Origin: Nocardia albiluteola
Lineage (GTDB): Bacteria > Actinomycetota > Actinomycetes > Mycobacteriales > Mycobacteriaceae
DNA: 64,000 bases
Reading direction: 5' to 3'
Assembly: GCF_018860155.1 (NCBI RefSeq)
Contig: NZ_JAHKNI010000002.1
Coordinates: 680,935-744,934 of the forward strand
The notes beneath the pieces were generated by a model, which searched no databases, was not told where the DNA came from, and was given only the letters and a program-made list of their open reading frames with translations. A program made the position numbers and the translations under genes. Position 1 is the stretch's first letter. Every line of letters starts with the position of its first letter. Positions 35,483 through 45,326 of the stretch are shown here, piece after piece.

Positions 35483-35935
35483 ATGGCGGATGCACCGGCG
35501 AAACCCGTTCTGGACGACATCGATCGACTACTGATTCGCGAGCTGATGGACGATGGCCGGGCCACGCTGTCCAATCTCGCGGAGAAGGCGAATCTGTCGG
35601 TGTCCGCGGTGCAGTCGCGGGTGCGCAGGCTCGAGGCGCGGGGCGTGATCCGCGGGTACACCGCGCAGATCGATCCGGAAGCGCTGGGGCAACTGCTCTC
35701 GGCATTTGTCGCCATCACTCCTCTCGACCCGTCGCAGCCCGACGAGGCTCCGGCGCTCCTGCGGCACGTCCCCGGCATCGAAGCTTGCCATTCGGTGGCG
35801 GGCGAGGACAGCTACGTGCTGATGGTGCGCGTCGCCTCGCCGCGGCACCTGGAACAGTTGCTGCAGGAGATCCGCGTCACCGCAAATGTTCAGACGCGCA
35901 GCACCATCATCCTTCAGACATTCTATGACAAATGA
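35483..35935 (+). CDS. lrpA: Lrp/AsnC-family transcriptional regulator
   Basis: A 150-residue regulator with a winged helix-turn-helix (LLIRELMDDGRATLSNLAEK followed by LSVSAVQSRVRRLE) and a RAM effector domain (about 75-145) that binds amino acids. It sits between divergent pcd and co-directional lat, so it very likely senses lysine or a related amino acid and controls both, as LrpA is linked to lat in mycobacteria. ATG 35483 is the family start. The 65-bp gap to lat is AT-rich and probably holds binding sites. Confidence 0.93.
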   Translation: MADAPAKPVLDDIDRLLIRELMDDGRATLSNLAEKANLSVSAVQSRVRRLEARGVIRGYTAQIDPEALGQLLSAFVAITPLDPSQPDEAPALLRHVPGIEACHSVAGEDSYVLMVRVASPRHLEQLLQEIRVTANVQTRSTIILQTFYDK

Positions 35936-36000
35936 TGCCTGATCGTAACTTTGTTTGTAAAGGCGTAGAAAAAGCGTAAATGTTTGCGTAGCCTCATGGT
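35936..36000 (+). promoter_or_regulatory. AT-rich promoter/operator between lrpA and lat
   Basis: The 65-bp gap is strikingly AT-rich for this genome, with TTTGTTTGTAAAG, GTAGAAAAAGCGTAAAT and GTTTGCGTAG in a row. This is what Lrp-type regulators prefer and suggests lat has its own regulated promoter rather than only read-through from lrpA. Confidence 0.5.
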
Positions 36001-37338
36001 GTGACCCTCGAAATGGAGCGCCCCGGGGTGATGGCAGATGCGCCGCAGGTCACCCCCGCCACGGTGCATGAGATTCTGTCCGCGAGCATCCTCGCCGACG
36101 GCTTCGATCTGGTGCTCGACCTAGCCAGATCTCGAGGCCGCCGGCTCGTCGACGCCCGCGACGGCACCCCGTATCTGGACATGTTCGGCTTCTTCGCCTC
36201 CTCGGCGCTGGGCATGAACCATCCGGACCTGGCCGGCGACGCGGAGTTCCGCGACGAGCTGGTGGTCGCGGCGCTGAACAAGCCCAGCAACTCCGACATC
36301 TACACCGTCGAGATGGCCCGCTTCGTGGAGACCTTCGCCCGCGTCCTGGGCGATCCCGCGCTGCCGCATCTGTTCTTCATCGACGGCGGCGCCCTCGCGG
36401 TGGAGAACGCGCTCAAGGCGGCCTTCGACTGGAAGAGCCGCCACAACGAAATGCACGGCCGCCCCGCCGAACTCGGCACCAAGGTGCTGCACCTGACCGG
36501 TGCCTTCCACGGCCGCAGCGGCTACACCCTGTCGCTGACGAACACCGATCCGGTCAAGACCGCCCGCTTCCCGAAATTCGACTGGCCGCGCATCGAAACG
36601 CCCTATCTGGCAAGCGAAGTCGACATCGAGGCCGCCGAGGCTCACGCCCTCGCGCAGGCCCGCGCAGCCTTCGCCGAAAACCCGCACGACATAGCATGTT
36701 TCATCGCCGAACCCATCCAGGGCGAGGGCGGCGACCGGCACCTGCGGCCGGAATTCCTGCGCGCGGTGCAGGCGCTGTGCCGCGAGCACGACGCGCTGTT
36801 CGTGCTCGACGAGGTGCAGACCGGCGTCGCCTCGACCGGCACCCGGTGGGCATACGAGCAGCTGGGCGTAGAGCCGGACATCGTTGCCTTCGGCAAGAAG
36901 ACGCAGGTGTGCGGGATCATGGCGGGCGGGCGCCTCGACGAGGTGCCCGGCAACGTCTTCGCCGTGAGCTCGCGGCTGAACTCCACCTGGGGCGGCAACC
37001 TCGCGGACATGGTGCGCGCGCGGCGCATCCTCGAGGTGATCGAGCGCGACGAGCTGCCGGCCCGCGCCGCCGAGCTCGGCGCCCACCTGCTCGAGCGGCT
37101 CACGGACCTGGCCGCGCGGCATCCGGAGGTCACCGATCCGCGCGGGCGCGGGCTGTTCTGCGCGATCACGCTGGAATCGGCGGCCCTGCGGGACGCGGTG
37201 GTCACGGCCATGCGCGAACGCGAGCGGGTGCTGCTGCTGGGCACGGGCGAGCGGGGCATCCGGTTCCGCCCGCCGCTGACGGTCACCGTCGCGGAACTGG
37301 ACGAGGCTATCGACGCGCTCGACCGCGTCCTGGGCTGA
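36001..37338 (+). CDS. lat: L-lysine 6-aminotransferase
   Basis: A 445-residue class III PLP aminotransferase that moves the epsilon-amino group of lysine to 2-oxoglutarate, giving aminoadipic semialdehyde. The PLP lysine is in [17 protein letters not shown] (about residue 300), the Asp in [15 protein letters not shown], and the pyridoxal-binding [20 protein letters not shown], characteristic of Lat, is present. It starts at GTG 36001. With pcd it makes 2-aminoadipate. In some Nocardia and Streptomyces lat feeds beta-lactam synthesis, but no such genes are here, so catabolism or stress persistence is more likely. Confidence 0.95.
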   Translation: MTLEMERPGVMADAPQVTPATVHEILSASILADGFDLVLDLARSRGRRLVDARDGTPYLDMFGFFASSALGMNHPDLAGDAEFRDELVVAALNKPSNSDIYTVEMARFVETFARVLGDPALPHLFFIDGGALAVENALKAAFDWKSRHNEMHGRPAELGTKVLHLTGAFHGRSGYTLSLTNTDPVKTARFPKFDWPRIETPYLASEVDIEAAEAHALAQARAAFAENPHDIACFIAEPIQGEGGDRHLRPEFLRAVQALCREHDALFVLDEVQTGVASTGTRWAYEQLGVEPDIVAFGKKTQVCGIMAGGRLDEVPGNVFAVSSRLNSTWGGNLADMVRARRILEVIERDELPARAAELGAHLLERLTDLAARHPEVTDPRGRGLFCAITLESAALRDAVVTAMRERERVLLLGTGERGIRFRPPLTVTVAELDEAIDALDRVLG

Positions 37339-37348
37339 GCCGGCTCCG

Positions 37349-37375
37349 GGGGCGGGCCCGTCGGCCGCCCGCCCC
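37349..37375 (+). terminator. Terminator-like hairpin after lat
   Basis: GGGGCGGGC (37349-37357) and GCCCGCCCC (37367-37375) form a perfect 9-bp stem with a 9-nt loop, 10 bases after the lat stop. No T-tract. Confidence 0.5.
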
Positions 37376-37754
37376 GGATGCCGTCCGCCGCACATTTCGC
37401 ACCAGGCTCGGAAGTGTCGGCCCGGTCCCGTGCCGCGCCACGGTCCGGCGCGCGATGCTGCGCCCGAATGCGGTGAAAGAACTTGTCGGAACTCGATATT
37501 CGCGGTGTCACGCACCGATTCCGGGTACCCGAGGCGACGCGGCGGCCACATGCCCGCCCGCGCCGGCCGCACCCGGCGCGGCCCGGCGCGCCGAAGTCCG
37601 TTCCCGACAGCGTTTTCCGGTCCGCCCGAGGCGGTTTCGGCTCGGCCGCATCGCATTTGACCAGCGCTTTTCTGCTGGCAAGGGGTCAATAGGGTACTTG
37701 CGAGTAGCCCCCTCGGAGGTTCCCCGTGTCCCTGCTACTGGTTACACTCCGGGC
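37376..37754. other. Intergenic region upstream of accD5
   Basis: About 380 bp with no supported gene. The stretch 37650-37750 is the likely accD5 promoter: it includes TTGACC at about 37657-37662 and a GGTTACACT element about 10 bases before the start codon. The exact promoter is uncertain. Confidence 0.35.
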
Positions 37755-39395
37755 ATGACGAGTGTCCAGCAGCAGCCAGTGCCGGGGTCGGCTGGCGCCC
37801 CCGATATCCACACCACCGCCGGCAAGCTGGCTGATCTGCGCAATCGGCTGGAAGAGGCCAAGCACCCGATGGGTGAGGCCGCCGTCGACAAGGTGCACGC
37901 CAAGGGCAAGATGACCGCGCGTGAGCGCATCCTGGCCCTGCTGGACGAGGGCTCGTTCGTCGAGATGGATGCGCTGGCCCGGCACCGCAGCGTGAATTTC
38001 GGCCTGGAGAACAACCGCCCGCTCGGTGACGGCGTGGTCACCGGCTACGGCACCATCGACGGCCGCGACGTGTGCATCTTCTCCCAGGACTCCACCGTCT
38101 TCGGCGGCAGCCTCGGCGAGGTGTACGGCGAGAAGATCGTCAAGGTCATGGATCTGGCGATCAAGACCGGCCGCCCGCTCATCGGCATCAACGACGGTGC
38201 GGGCGCGCGCATCCAGGAGGGCGTGGTCTCCCTCGGCCTGTACGGCGAGATCTTCCACCGCAACATCCAGGCCTCGGGCGTCATCCCGCAGATCTCGCTG
38301 ATCCTGGGCGCGGCTGCGGGCGGGCACGTGTACTCCCCGGCGCTGACCGACTTCGTCATCATGGTCGACGAGACCAGCCAGATGTTCATCACCGGCCCGG
38401 ACGTCATCAAGACCGTCACCGGCGAAGAGGTCACCATGGAGGAGTTGGGCGGCGCCCACACCCACATGGTGAAGTCCGGCACCGCGCACTACGTCGCCTC
38501 CGGCGAGCAGGACGCCCTGGACTACGTGCGCGATCTGCTGAGCTACCTGCCCAGCAACAACCGCGCCGAGGCCCCGCGCTTCCCCGCGACGGACCCGATC
38601 ACCGGCTCGATCGAGGAGTCGCTGACCGAGGAGGACCGCGAGCTCGACTCGCTGATCCCGGACTCGGCGAACCAGCCGTACGACATGCACGAGGTGATCC
38701 GTCGCCTCGTCGACGACGACGAGTTCTTCGAGGTGCAGGCCGAGCGCGCGCGGAACATCATCATCGGCTTCGCCCGGATCGACGGTCGCAGTGTGGGATT
38801 CGTGGCCAACCAGCCCATGCAGTTCGCCGGCTGCCTGGACATCGACGCCTCGGAGAAGGCCGCGCGCTTCGTGCGCACCTGCGACGCGTTCAACATTCCG
38901 ATCATCACCCTGGTGGACGTGCCGGGCTTCCTGCCGGGCACCGATCAGGAGTACAACGGCATCATCCGCCGCGGCGCCAAGCTGCTGTACGCGTACGGCG
39001 AGGCGACCGTGGGGAAGATCACCATCATCACCCGCAAGGCCTACGGCGGCGCCTACGACGTCATGGGCTCCAAGCACATGGGCGCGGATGTGAACCTGGC
39101 CTGGCCGACGGCGCAGATCGCGGTCATGGGCGCCTCGGGCGCGGTCGGCTTCGTCTACCGCAAGCAGCTCAAGGAGGCCGCCGCCGAGGGCGCCGACGTG
39201 GATGCGCTGCGCCTGGAGCTGCAGAACGAGTACGAGGACACCCTCGTGAACCCGTACGTGGCCGCCGAGCGCGGCTATGTCGACGCCGTCATCCCGCCCT
39301 CGCACACTCGCGGCCAGATCGTCTCGGCGCTGCGGCTGCTCGAGCGCAAGATGGTCAGCCTGCCGCCGAAGAAGCACGGCAACATTCCGCTCTGA
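37755..39395 (+). CDS. accD5: Propionyl/acyl-CoA carboxylase beta subunit
   Basis: A 546-residue carboxyltransferase. It moves CO2 from biotin on AccA3 to acetyl- or propionyl-CoA, giving (methyl)malonyl-CoA for fatty, methyl-branched and mycolic acid synthesis. Both oxyanion segments are visible: [20 protein letters not shown] in the N-domain and [16 protein letters not shown] in the C-domain, with [18 protein letters not shown] 37755 begins [11 protein letters not shown] and is favoured by length; the frame is open far upstream. It leads the block accD5-accE5-maf and works with birA (48315) and accA3 (42511). Confidence 0.96.
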   Translation: MTSVQQQPVPGSAGAPDIHTTAGKLADLRNRLEEAKHPMGEAAVDKVHAKGKMTARERILALLDEGSFVEMDALARHRSVNFGLENNRPLGDGVVTGYGTIDGRDVCIFSQDSTVFGGSLGEVYGEKIVKVMDLAIKTGRPLIGINDGAGARIQEGVVSLGLYGEIFHRNIQASGVIPQISLILGAAAGGHVYSPALTDFVIMVDETSQMFITGPDVIKTVTGEEVTMEELGGAHTHMVKSGTAHYVASGEQDALDYVRDLLSYLPSNNRAEAPRFPATDPITGSIEESLTEEDRELDSLIPDSANQPYDMHEVIRRLVDDDEFFEVQAERARNIIIGFARIDGRSVGFVANQPMQFAGCLDIDASEKAARFVRTCDAFNIPIITLVDVPGFLPGTDQEYNGIIRRGAKLLYAYGEATVGKITIITRKAYGGAYDVMGSKHMGADVNLAWPTAQIAVMGASGAVGFVYRKQLKEAAAEGADVDALRLELQNEYEDTLVNPYVAAERGYVDAVIPPSHTRGQIVSALRLLERKMVSLPPKKHGNIPL

Positions 39396-39464
39396 TTCAG
39401 CGATATTCCGCGTGTCGGGAGCTGACTCGAGTGTGACACCACAGACAGTTGCGCGCGAGAGTGC

Positions 39465-39598
39465 ATGATCCGAGCGAAGATGGTAGGACGGCCTGAGTAC
39501 TTCAGGGCCGTACGAAGACCGTTCGCGGGGTTCGTCGAAGACCCTGGGGACGCCGTGACCCACCGGGCCGCGGCACACGAACAGGAGGAACTGGCGCT

Positions 39599-39602
<4 letters not shown>
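39465..39602 (+). CDS. Candidate 45-residue leader ORF coupled to accE5
   Basis: A frame from ATG 39465 encodes a 45-residue basic peptide ending AHEQEELAL; its TGA overlaps the accE5 GTG (GTGA at 39599-39602). The coupling is suggestive, but third-position GC is only about 70 percent, lower than neighbours, and there is no clear ribosome site. It may be a translated leader or chance. Confidence 0.25.
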
Positions 39603-39916
<314 letters not shown>

Positions 39917-39917
39917 C

Positions 39918-40586
39918 GTGACGGGATTCGTACTCGGTTCCGCCTCACCCGCGCGCCTGCAGGTCCTGCGATCCGCGGGCCTGGCGCCCATCGTCCGGGT
40001 CTCCGACGTGGACGAGGACGCGGTGGCCGCGGCGCTGCCCGCCGGCACCCCACCCGAGGGGGTGGTCACCGCACTGGCGCGGGCCAAGGCGGAATCCGTC
40101 GCCGCCGCGCTGATCGCCGATGCCGCGCCGGTCGTGGCCGATTGCGTTGTGGTCGGCTGCGATTCGATGCTGCTGGTGGACGGGCAGCTGCAGGGCAAGC
40201 CGCACACCCCGGAGGTGGCCAAGGCGCGCTGGGCCGAGATGGCCGGGCGCAGCGCCGATCTGCTGACCGGACACTGCGTGCTGCGCCTGCGCGAGGGCCG
40301 GATCGTGGCCGCGGCCGCTGATTGCAGCAGCACCACCGTGCATTTCGCCGATCCCGGACCCGAGGAACTCGACGCCTACATCGCCTCGGGCGAGCCGCTG
40401 CAGGTCGCGGGCGCGTTCACCCTGGACGGGCGCGGCGGCTGGTTCGTGGACCGCATCGACGGCGATCCCTCGAGCGTCATCGGGATCGGGCTACCGCTGG
40501 TTCGTCGACTGCTTGGCGACGTGGGTGTCGGCATTGCGCAGCTGTGGGCCGTCGGAGCGCAGCTGGGGGCCGACGCGGCTCGCTGA
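39918..40586 (+). CDS. maf: Maf-family nucleoside triphosphate pyrophosphatase
   Basis: A 222-residue house-cleaning NTPase that hydrolyses non-canonical nucleotides such as dTTP/UTP analogues to the monophosphate. The N-terminal LGSASPARLQVLRSAGLAP is the Maf signature, with a catalytic Asp in VVGCDSMLLVDGQLQGKP and the YIASGEPLQVAGAFTLDGRG loop. Starts at GTG 39918, one base after accE5. Its 3' end overlaps the convergent HTH gene by 96 bp. Maf sits with acc genes in mycobacteria too. Confidence 0.93.
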   Translation: MTGFVLGSASPARLQVLRSAGLAPIVRVSDVDEDAVAAALPAGTPPEGVVTALARAKAESVAAALIADAAPVVADCVVVGCDSMLLVDGQLQGKPHTPEVAKARWAEMAGRSADLLTGHCVLRLREGRIVAAAADCSSTTVHFADPGPEELDAYIASGEPLQVAGAFTLDGRGGWFVDRIDGDPSSVIGIGLPLVRRLLGDVGVGIAQLWAVGAQLGADAAR

Positions 40587-41303
40587 CGGCGCGGTCGCGG
40601 CTAATCGCGGCTCGGCGCCGTCCTGGGCCTGCGCGTCCGGCATGGTGCCCGGATCCGGCACGAGCGAACTCTTCAGGGCATCGAGCCGGGCCACGCACAG
40701 TTCGGGCTCCACGAACGGGTGCAGGCGCACATTCACCGTGTCCCGGCCGCCGCTGCGGTCCAGCGCCTCTCGCAGCAGCCCCAGATGCACGCCGCACACC
40801 ACCTCCGAATGGGTGCGTGCCAAATCGCGCAGCGGGCACGCCGTCAGCCGGATCAGCGCCTGCTCGTCGGTCTCGGAGGCGGGATCGCGCTCGGGTGCGA
40901 AACCCAGCTCCGACATCATCGTGACGGTCAGGTCGCGCGCGTCGTCCAGGCTCTCGATCTGCTGCTCGAACGCCTCGATCTTGGCGCCCCAGGCCCGTCC
41001 GGCCGCGACCGCGGCCTCGGAGCGGCGCCGCGGGTCACTGCCGAGCTGATCGGCGAGCACCTGCGCGAGGTCCTGATAGCCGACCGATCGCTGGACGGCG
41101 CTGTACCCGATGCGCGGGCGGCCTCGCCCGCGCGGCGGCTGCTGGAACTGCCGCACCAGCGACTCCCGGGTGAGCACGTCCAAGTGGAATCGCACCGTGG
41201 TGACGTGCTGCCCGGTCACTCTGGCGAGTTGCTGGGCATCGAGAGGCTCGCTGGCGCCGCGCAGGATCGCGAGCAGGCGCCGTCGCGGCCAAGAATCGGA
41301 CAT
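40491..41303 (-). CDS. Winged-helix regulator with Cys/His cluster
   Basis: A 270-residue regulator. The N-terminal winged helix (RRRLLAILRGASEPLDAQQL then VTTVRFHLDVLTRESLV, with basic wing PPRGRGRPRIGY) binds DNA. In the middle is RLTACPLRDLARTH-EVVCGVHLG, a Cys/His arrangement like SufR/ArsR-type regulators that sense iron-sulfur clusters or metals. The C-terminal 65 residues are low-complexity and could be an overlong tail: they overlap maf by 96 bp. It is divergent from the sulfurtransferase gene sseA, with inverted repeats between, so redox or sulfur control of sseA is plausible. Confidence 0.78.
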   Translation of the reverse strand: MSDSWPRRRLLAILRGASEPLDAQQLARVTGQHVTTVRFHLDVLTRESLVRQFQQPPRGRGRPRIGYSAVQRSVGYQDLAQVLADQLGSDPRRRSEAAVAAGRAWGAKIEAFEQQIESLDDARDLTVTMMSELGFAPERDPASETDEQALIRLTACPLRDLARTHSEVVCGVHLGLLREALDRSGGRDTVNVRLHPFVEPELCVARLDALKSSLVPDPGTMPDAQAQDGAEPRLAATAPSASRVGPQLRSDGPQLRNADTHVAKQSTNQR

Positions 41304-41330
41304 AGCTCACCCCTCCTCCCGGGAGACTTT

Positions 41331-41383
41331 ATCGGATGAGGCTGCGACTTATTCGCTCATTCATCCGATTCATGAATTCATGA
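41331..41383. promoter_or_regulatory. Nested inverted repeats in the regulator/sseA divergent promoter
   Basis: ATCGGATGA (41331-41339) is matched by its inverse TCATCCGAT (41361-41369), directly followed by a 14-base perfect palindrome TCATGAATTCATGA (41370-41383). They lie between the divergent starts at 41303 and 41471 in an AT-rich patch. A winged-helix dimer could bind one or both dyads. Confidence 0.5.
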
Positions 41384-41470
41384 TCTGCAACCAGTTGCTG
41401 TAAGGATTCGCCCCTACCATCGGAGTGGAACCGTCGACCACCGTCTATCACGCGTGAAGGACCAACTACC

Positions 41471-42388
41471 GTGCCCGTCGCTCCGGACCCTCATCCTTCG
41501 TTCGGCTCCCACGCAGACCCTCACCGACTAGTAACCACGGAGTGGCTGTCGGCAAACATCGGCGCTCCCGGCCTCAAGATTGTCGAGTCCGACGACGATG
41601 TTCTGTTGTACGACATCGGGCACATACCCGGCGCCATCAAGATCGACTGGCGCGCCGAGCTTACCGACCCGCTGTCCCGGGACGTTGTCGACGGCACGCG
41701 TTTCGCCGAACTGATGCGGGCGAAAGGTATTTTGCGCGACGATACCGTGGTTGTCTACGGAGACAAGGCGAACGGCACGGCCGCGGCCACCCTGTGGGTG
41801 TTCCGGTTGTTCGGTCATCGCGACGTGCGCTTGCTGGACGGGGGCCGCGAGGCATGGATCTCCGAGGCGCGCGACACCGCGTTCGAGGTGCCCGATGCGG
41901 GCCTGGGGGAGTATCCGGTGGTCGAGCGCGACGACTCGCAGTCGCGGGCCTTCCTGGACGAGGTGCGTGCTCACCTGGGGCGGCCGCTGATCGATGTGCG
42001 CACACCCGAGGAGTATTCCGGGGAGCAGGACAGGATCCTCGACCGGCCGGACGAACAGTCCCTGCGCGCCGGGCACATCCCCACGGCGGTGAACATCCCG
42101 TGGACCGCGGCGGTCGGCGCCGGCGGGCGCTTCCGCTCGCGCGCGGAGCTGGACCGGATCTACGAGGCGATTCCGCCCGCCGCCGAGACGATCGTCTACT
42201 GCCGGGTCGGCGAGCGGGCCGCGCACACCTGGTTCGTGCTCACCGCGCTGCTGGGTCACGAGCGAGTGCGCGTCTACGACGGCTCGTGGACCGAGTGGGG
42301 GAATTCGGTTCGGACTCCCATGGTCAAGGGGACTGAACCGGGCGCGGCGATAGCGTCGCAGGGCCCGGCCGCGATACCTGCGGTGTGA
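41471..42388 (+). CDS. sseA: Thiosulfate sulfurtransferase (two-domain rhodanese)
   Basis: A 305-residue rhodanese with an inactive N-domain (about 20-145, [12 protein letters not shown]) and a catalytic C-domain (about 165-290). The active-site loop is [13 protein letters not shown] with the persulfide Cys, and the C-domain CH2A-type motif is [12 protein letters not shown]. It transfers sulfane sulfur from thiosulfate to thiols or cyanide. It starts at GTG 41471. Its position beside acc genes matches M. tuberculosis Rv3283 as I recall. The divergent Cys-bearing regulator may control it. Confidence 0.93.
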   Translation: MPVAPDPHPSFGSHADPHRLVTTEWLSANIGAPGLKIVESDDDVLLYDIGHIPGAIKIDWRAELTDPLSRDVVDGTRFAELMRAKGILRDDTVVVYGDKANGTAAATLWVFRLFGHRDVRLLDGGREAWISEARDTAFEVPDAGLGEYPVVERDDSQSRAFLDEVRAHLGRPLIDVRTPEEYSGEQDRILDRPDEQSLRAGHIPTAVNIPWTAAVGAGGRFRSRAELDRIYEAIPPAAETIVYCRVGERAAHTWFVLTALLGHERVRVYDGSWTEWGNSVRTPMVKGTEPGAAIASQGPAAIPAV

Positions 42389-42510
42389 GTGGCGAAACCC
42401 GCTCCGGGAACGCCCCTCCTACCCCTCGGTAAGCGTGGCCGGGTTCGGGTTCTATTGGCAGACTGCCTACACTCGCCGGAGAAGTAAGAATTCAGAGCAC
42501 AGGAGGCTCA

Positions 42511-44310
42511 GTGCCCAACCATGCCAACGCGCAGATCACGAAGGTCCTCGTAGCCAACCGAGGCGAGATCGCCGTGCGCGTGATCCGGGCCGCCAAGGAT
42601 GCCGGTATCGCCAGTGTGGCCGTGTACGCGGAGCCGGACGCGGATGCGCCCTTCGTGAAGCTGGCCGATGAGGCGTTCGCCCTGGGTGGGCAGACCTCGG
42701 CGGAGTCGTATCTGGTGTTCGACAAGATTTTGGATGCCGCGCGCAAGGCGGGCGCGGACGCGATCCACCCGGGGTACGGGTTCCTGTCCGAGAACGCGGA
42801 CTTCGCGCAGGCCGTGCTCGACGCCAAGCTGATCTGGATCGGTCCCTCGCCGCAGTCGATCCGGGATCTGGGTGACAAGGTCACCGCTCGGCACATCGCC
42901 CAGCGCGCCGACGCGCCGATGGCCGCGGGCACCAAGGATCCGGTCAAGAACGCCGAGGAGGTCGTGGCGTTCGCGAAGCAGTACGGGGTTCCGGTCGCGA
43001 TCAAGGCCGCGTTCGGTGGTGGCGGTCGCGGCATGAAGGTCGCGCACACCATCGAGGAGATCCCGGAGCTGTTCGAGTCCGCCACCCGCGAGGCGGTTTC
43101 CGCCTTCGGTCGCGGTGAGTGCTTCGTGGAGCAGTACCTGGACAAGGCCCGCCACGTCGAGGCGCAGGTCATCGCGGACAAGCACGGCAACGTGGTCGTC
43201 GCGGGCACCCGCGACTGCTCGCTGCAGCGCCGCTTCCAGAAGCTCGTCGAGGAGGCCCCCGCGCCGTTCCTGTCCGACGAGGTGCGCGCGAAGATCCACG
43301 AGTCCGCCAAGCGGATCTGCCGGGAGGCCGGATACTACGGCGCCGGCACGGTGGAGTACCTCGTGCAGGGCGAGACGGTGTCGTTCCTCGAGGTGAACAC
43401 CCGCCTGCAGGTCGAGCACCCGGTGACCGAGGAGACCGCGGGCATCGACCTGGTGCGCCAGCAGTTCCGCATCGCCGAGGGCCACGAGCTGTCGATCACC
43501 GAGGATCCCACCCCGCGCGGCCACGCGTTCGAGTTCCGGATCAACGGCGAGGACGCGGGCCGCAACTTCCTGCCCGCCCCCGGACCGGTCGTGGTCTACC
43601 GCGAGCCCGCGGGCCCGGGTGTGCGTGTGGATTCCGGCGTGGTCGAGGGCTCGGTGATCGGCGGTCAGTTCGATTCGATGCTGGCCAAGCTGATCGTGTA
43701 CGGGGAGAACCGCGAGCAGGCCCTGCAGCGCGCCGCGCGCGCCCTGGCCGAATACCAGATCGAGGGCCTGGCCACCGTGCTGCCGTTCCACCGGCACATC
43801 GTGGAGAACCCGGCGTTCATCGGCGACGGTGAGAAGTTCGACGTCTACACCAAGTGGATCGAGAACGAGTGGGACAACCCGATCGAGCCGTACACCGGCG
43901 GACAGCCGATCGAGGGTGAGGACGAGCCGCGCCAGAAGGTCGTGGTCGAGGTCGGCGGACGCCGCGTCGAGGTGTCGCTGCCCGGACAGTTCACCGTCGG
44001 CGCCGGGGTCGCGGGCGTGGCTGGAAACGGCACGGGCGTGGTCCGCAAGAAGCCCAAGCCGCGCACGCGTGGCGGTGGCGCCGGGGCCGCGGCCTCGGGC
44101 GATTCGGTGACGGCGCCGATGCAGGGCACCGTGGTCAAGGTCGCCGTCACCGAGGGCCAGACCGTGGAGGCCGGTGACCTGATCGTGGTCCTCGAGGCCA
44201 TGAAGATGGAGAACCCGGTCAACGCCCACAAGTCCGGCGTGGTGACCGGCCTGGCGGTGGAGGCCGGTGCGGCCATCACCCAGGGCACCGTGCTCGCCGA
44301 AATCAAGTAG
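42511..44310 (+). CDS. accA3: Biotin carboxylase/biotin carrier subunit of acyl-CoA carboxylases
   Basis: A 599-residue alpha subunit. The biotin carboxylase domain (about 8-455) shows [16 protein letters not shown], the ATP-grasp loop [13 protein letters not shown], and [16 protein letters not shown]. The biotin carrier domain occupies the last 80 residues with the biotinyl lysine in [12 protein letters not shown], inside a barrel [11 protein letters not shown]. It is shared by several AccD partners. GTG 42511 follows ACAGGAGG at a good distance. Biotinylation would be by BirA (48315). A strong hairpin follows the stop. Confidence 0.97.
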   Translation: MPNHANAQITKVLVANRGEIAVRVIRAAKDAGIASVAVYAEPDADAPFVKLADEAFALGGQTSAESYLVFDKILDAARKAGADAIHPGYGFLSENADFAQAVLDAKLIWIGPSPQSIRDLGDKVTARHIAQRADAPMAAGTKDPVKNAEEVVAFAKQYGVPVAIKAAFGGGGRGMKVAHTIEEIPELFESATREAVSAFGRGECFVEQYLDKARHVEAQVIADKHGNVVVAGTRDCSLQRRFQKLVEEAPAPFLSDEVRAKIHESAKRICREAGYYGAGTVEYLVQGETVSFLEVNTRLQVEHPVTEETAGIDLVRQQFRIAEGHELSITEDPTPRGHAFEFRINGEDAGRNFLPAPGPVVVYREPAGPGVRVDSGVVEGSVIGGQFDSMLAKLIVYGENREQALQRAARALAEYQIEGLATVLPFHRHIVENPAFIGDGEKFDVYTKWIENEWDNPIEPYTGGQPIEGEDEPRQKVVVEVGGRRVEVSLPGQFTVGAGVAGVAGNGTGVVRKKPKPRTRGGGAGAAASGDSVTAPMQGTVVKVAVTEGQTVEAGDLIVVLEAMKMENPVNAHKSGVVTGLAVEAGAAITQGTVLAEIK

Positions 44311-44325
44311 GCTCAGCGCTTTTCA

Positions 44326-44366
44326 CCGAGGTCCCGCCCGCTCATGGTGAGCGAGCGGGACCTCGG
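44326..44366 (+). terminator. Strong terminator after accA3
   Basis: Positions 44326-44344 and 44348-44366 form a 19-bp stem with one mismatch and a 3-nt loop (outer arm CCGAGGTCCCGC), 15 bp after the stop. It is preceded by CTTTTC. This is the strongest terminator-like structure in the window. Confidence 0.75.
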
Positions 44367-44443
44367 CGTTCCGGCCGGCCGCGCCTCAGCGGAGGGGCAC
44401 TCTCGATCCGGTGCCCCAGCTGTTCGTCAGCAGATGATCGGGG

Positions 44444-45202
44444 CTACTGACCGAGCCGCTGGTCGGCGTAGACAACCATCGCGTCTCGCTGATACTCGGC
44501 CAGGCCCTCGGCGATCTTCAGGTAGCTCGCCTTGTACCGCTCGTCGTCCACGAACATCTGGCCCATGCACTTGTACGCATCCCGGTTCGGGGTCCAGAAC
44601 CGGCATATGCCCTGGTAGTGAGTGTGGATCTCGGCCTGTACCGCCGAGTTGCCGACTGGTGCGCCCGCGGCCATGAACTCGGCCATGCGGATCATCGCAG
44701 CGGTCGCTTCCCGCTGCATGCGCTCGACGTCCTCGGGAGTTATGTTCGCGGCGTTGCGCTGGGACTGCTCGAACTCCTCCGGCCAGCGTTCGCGGGCCTC
44801 ATCGTCGTACTGCGAGTGGTCGAACCCCTCGAACAGGTTCTCCGGGCGGTTGATCTTGACTGCCATCTCTGTCTTCCCTTCGAGTTCGGCGATGGTGCGC
44901 GCCACCGTGTTCGCCATCCGGTCCAGGCGATTGCGCTCGGTGAGCAGACGGACGTGATGCCGCCGGAGAGCCGCGAGCGTGTCCGGCTCGGAATCGACCG
45001 ACTCGGCGATCTCGGCGAGACTCAGGCCCAGCTCACGCAGGACGAGGATCTGCTGCAGGCGCAGCAGTTGCTCCTCCTCGTAGTAGCGATAGCTGTTGGC
45101 ACCCACCCATGCCGGCTCGAGCAGCCCGACCTGGTCGTAGTGCCGCAGAGTGCGGGCAGTGACGCCCGACATCCTCGCCACTTCCGCGATCGACCAGCTC
45201 AT
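44444..45202 (-). CDS. MerR-family regulator with TipAS effector domain
   Basis: A 252-residue regulator of the TipAL type. Residues 1-70 are a MerR DNA-binding domain (SIAEVARMSGVTARTLRHYD and then a GLLEPAWVGANSYRYY wing). A coiled-coil helix follows, with the TipAS drug-binding globin-like domain at about 115-250 (ENLFEGFDHSQYDDEARERW). In Streptomyces TipAL binds thiopeptides covalently and activates its own promoter. ATG 45202 has a GGAGAG site; an ATG at 45217 is less likely. A matching MerR promoter lies at 45252-45282, so self-activation is expected. Confidence 0.9.
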   Translation of the reverse strand: MSWSIAEVARMSGVTARTLRHYDQVGLLEPAWVGANSYRYYEEEQLLRLQQILVLRELGLSLAEIAESVDSEPDTLAALRRHHVRLLTERNRLDRMANTVARTIAELEGKTEMAVKINRPENLFEGFDHSQYDDEARERWPEEFEQSQRNAANITPEDVERMQREATAAMIRMAEFMAAGAPVGNSAVQAEIHTHYQGICRFWTPNRDAYKCMGQMFVDDERYKASYLKIAEGLAEYQRDAMVVYADQRLGQ

Positions 45203-45251
45203 AGCGCTCTCCACCATTTCCGTTGAGCCGGTCCATCCGACTTCGCCTTCG

Positions 45252-45282
45252 ACCGTAGAAGTTGCCGTTACGGCAAGGTCAA
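45252..45282 (-). promoter_or_regulatory. MerR-type promoter with 19-bp spacer and central dyad
   Basis: On the minus strand, TTGACC (45282-45277, -35) is separated by exactly 19 bases from TACGGT (45257-45252, -10). The spacer holds the dyad TTGCCG-taa-CGGCAA (45262-45276). An overlong 19-base spacer with a central palindrome is the hallmark of MerR-controlled promoters. It points to the MerR/TipA gene starting at 45202, implying autoregulation. Confidence 0.8.
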
Positions 45283-45326
45283 GCGCAAACGCGAGTCATA
45301 CGCCGGGGCCGGAGCGCCGGGCGGGC

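Noticed and set aside
36696..37754. N-terminal extension of AccD5 reaching back into lat
   Set aside because: The frame is open by high GC only; the extension overlaps lat in another frame and is not like any AccD5. ATG 37755 matches the family start.
37686..39578. 630-codon minus-strand frame opposite accD5
   Set aside because: A shadow of the accD5 coding sequence; His/Val/Asp/Gly-rich low-information translation is typical of antisense frames in high-GC genes.
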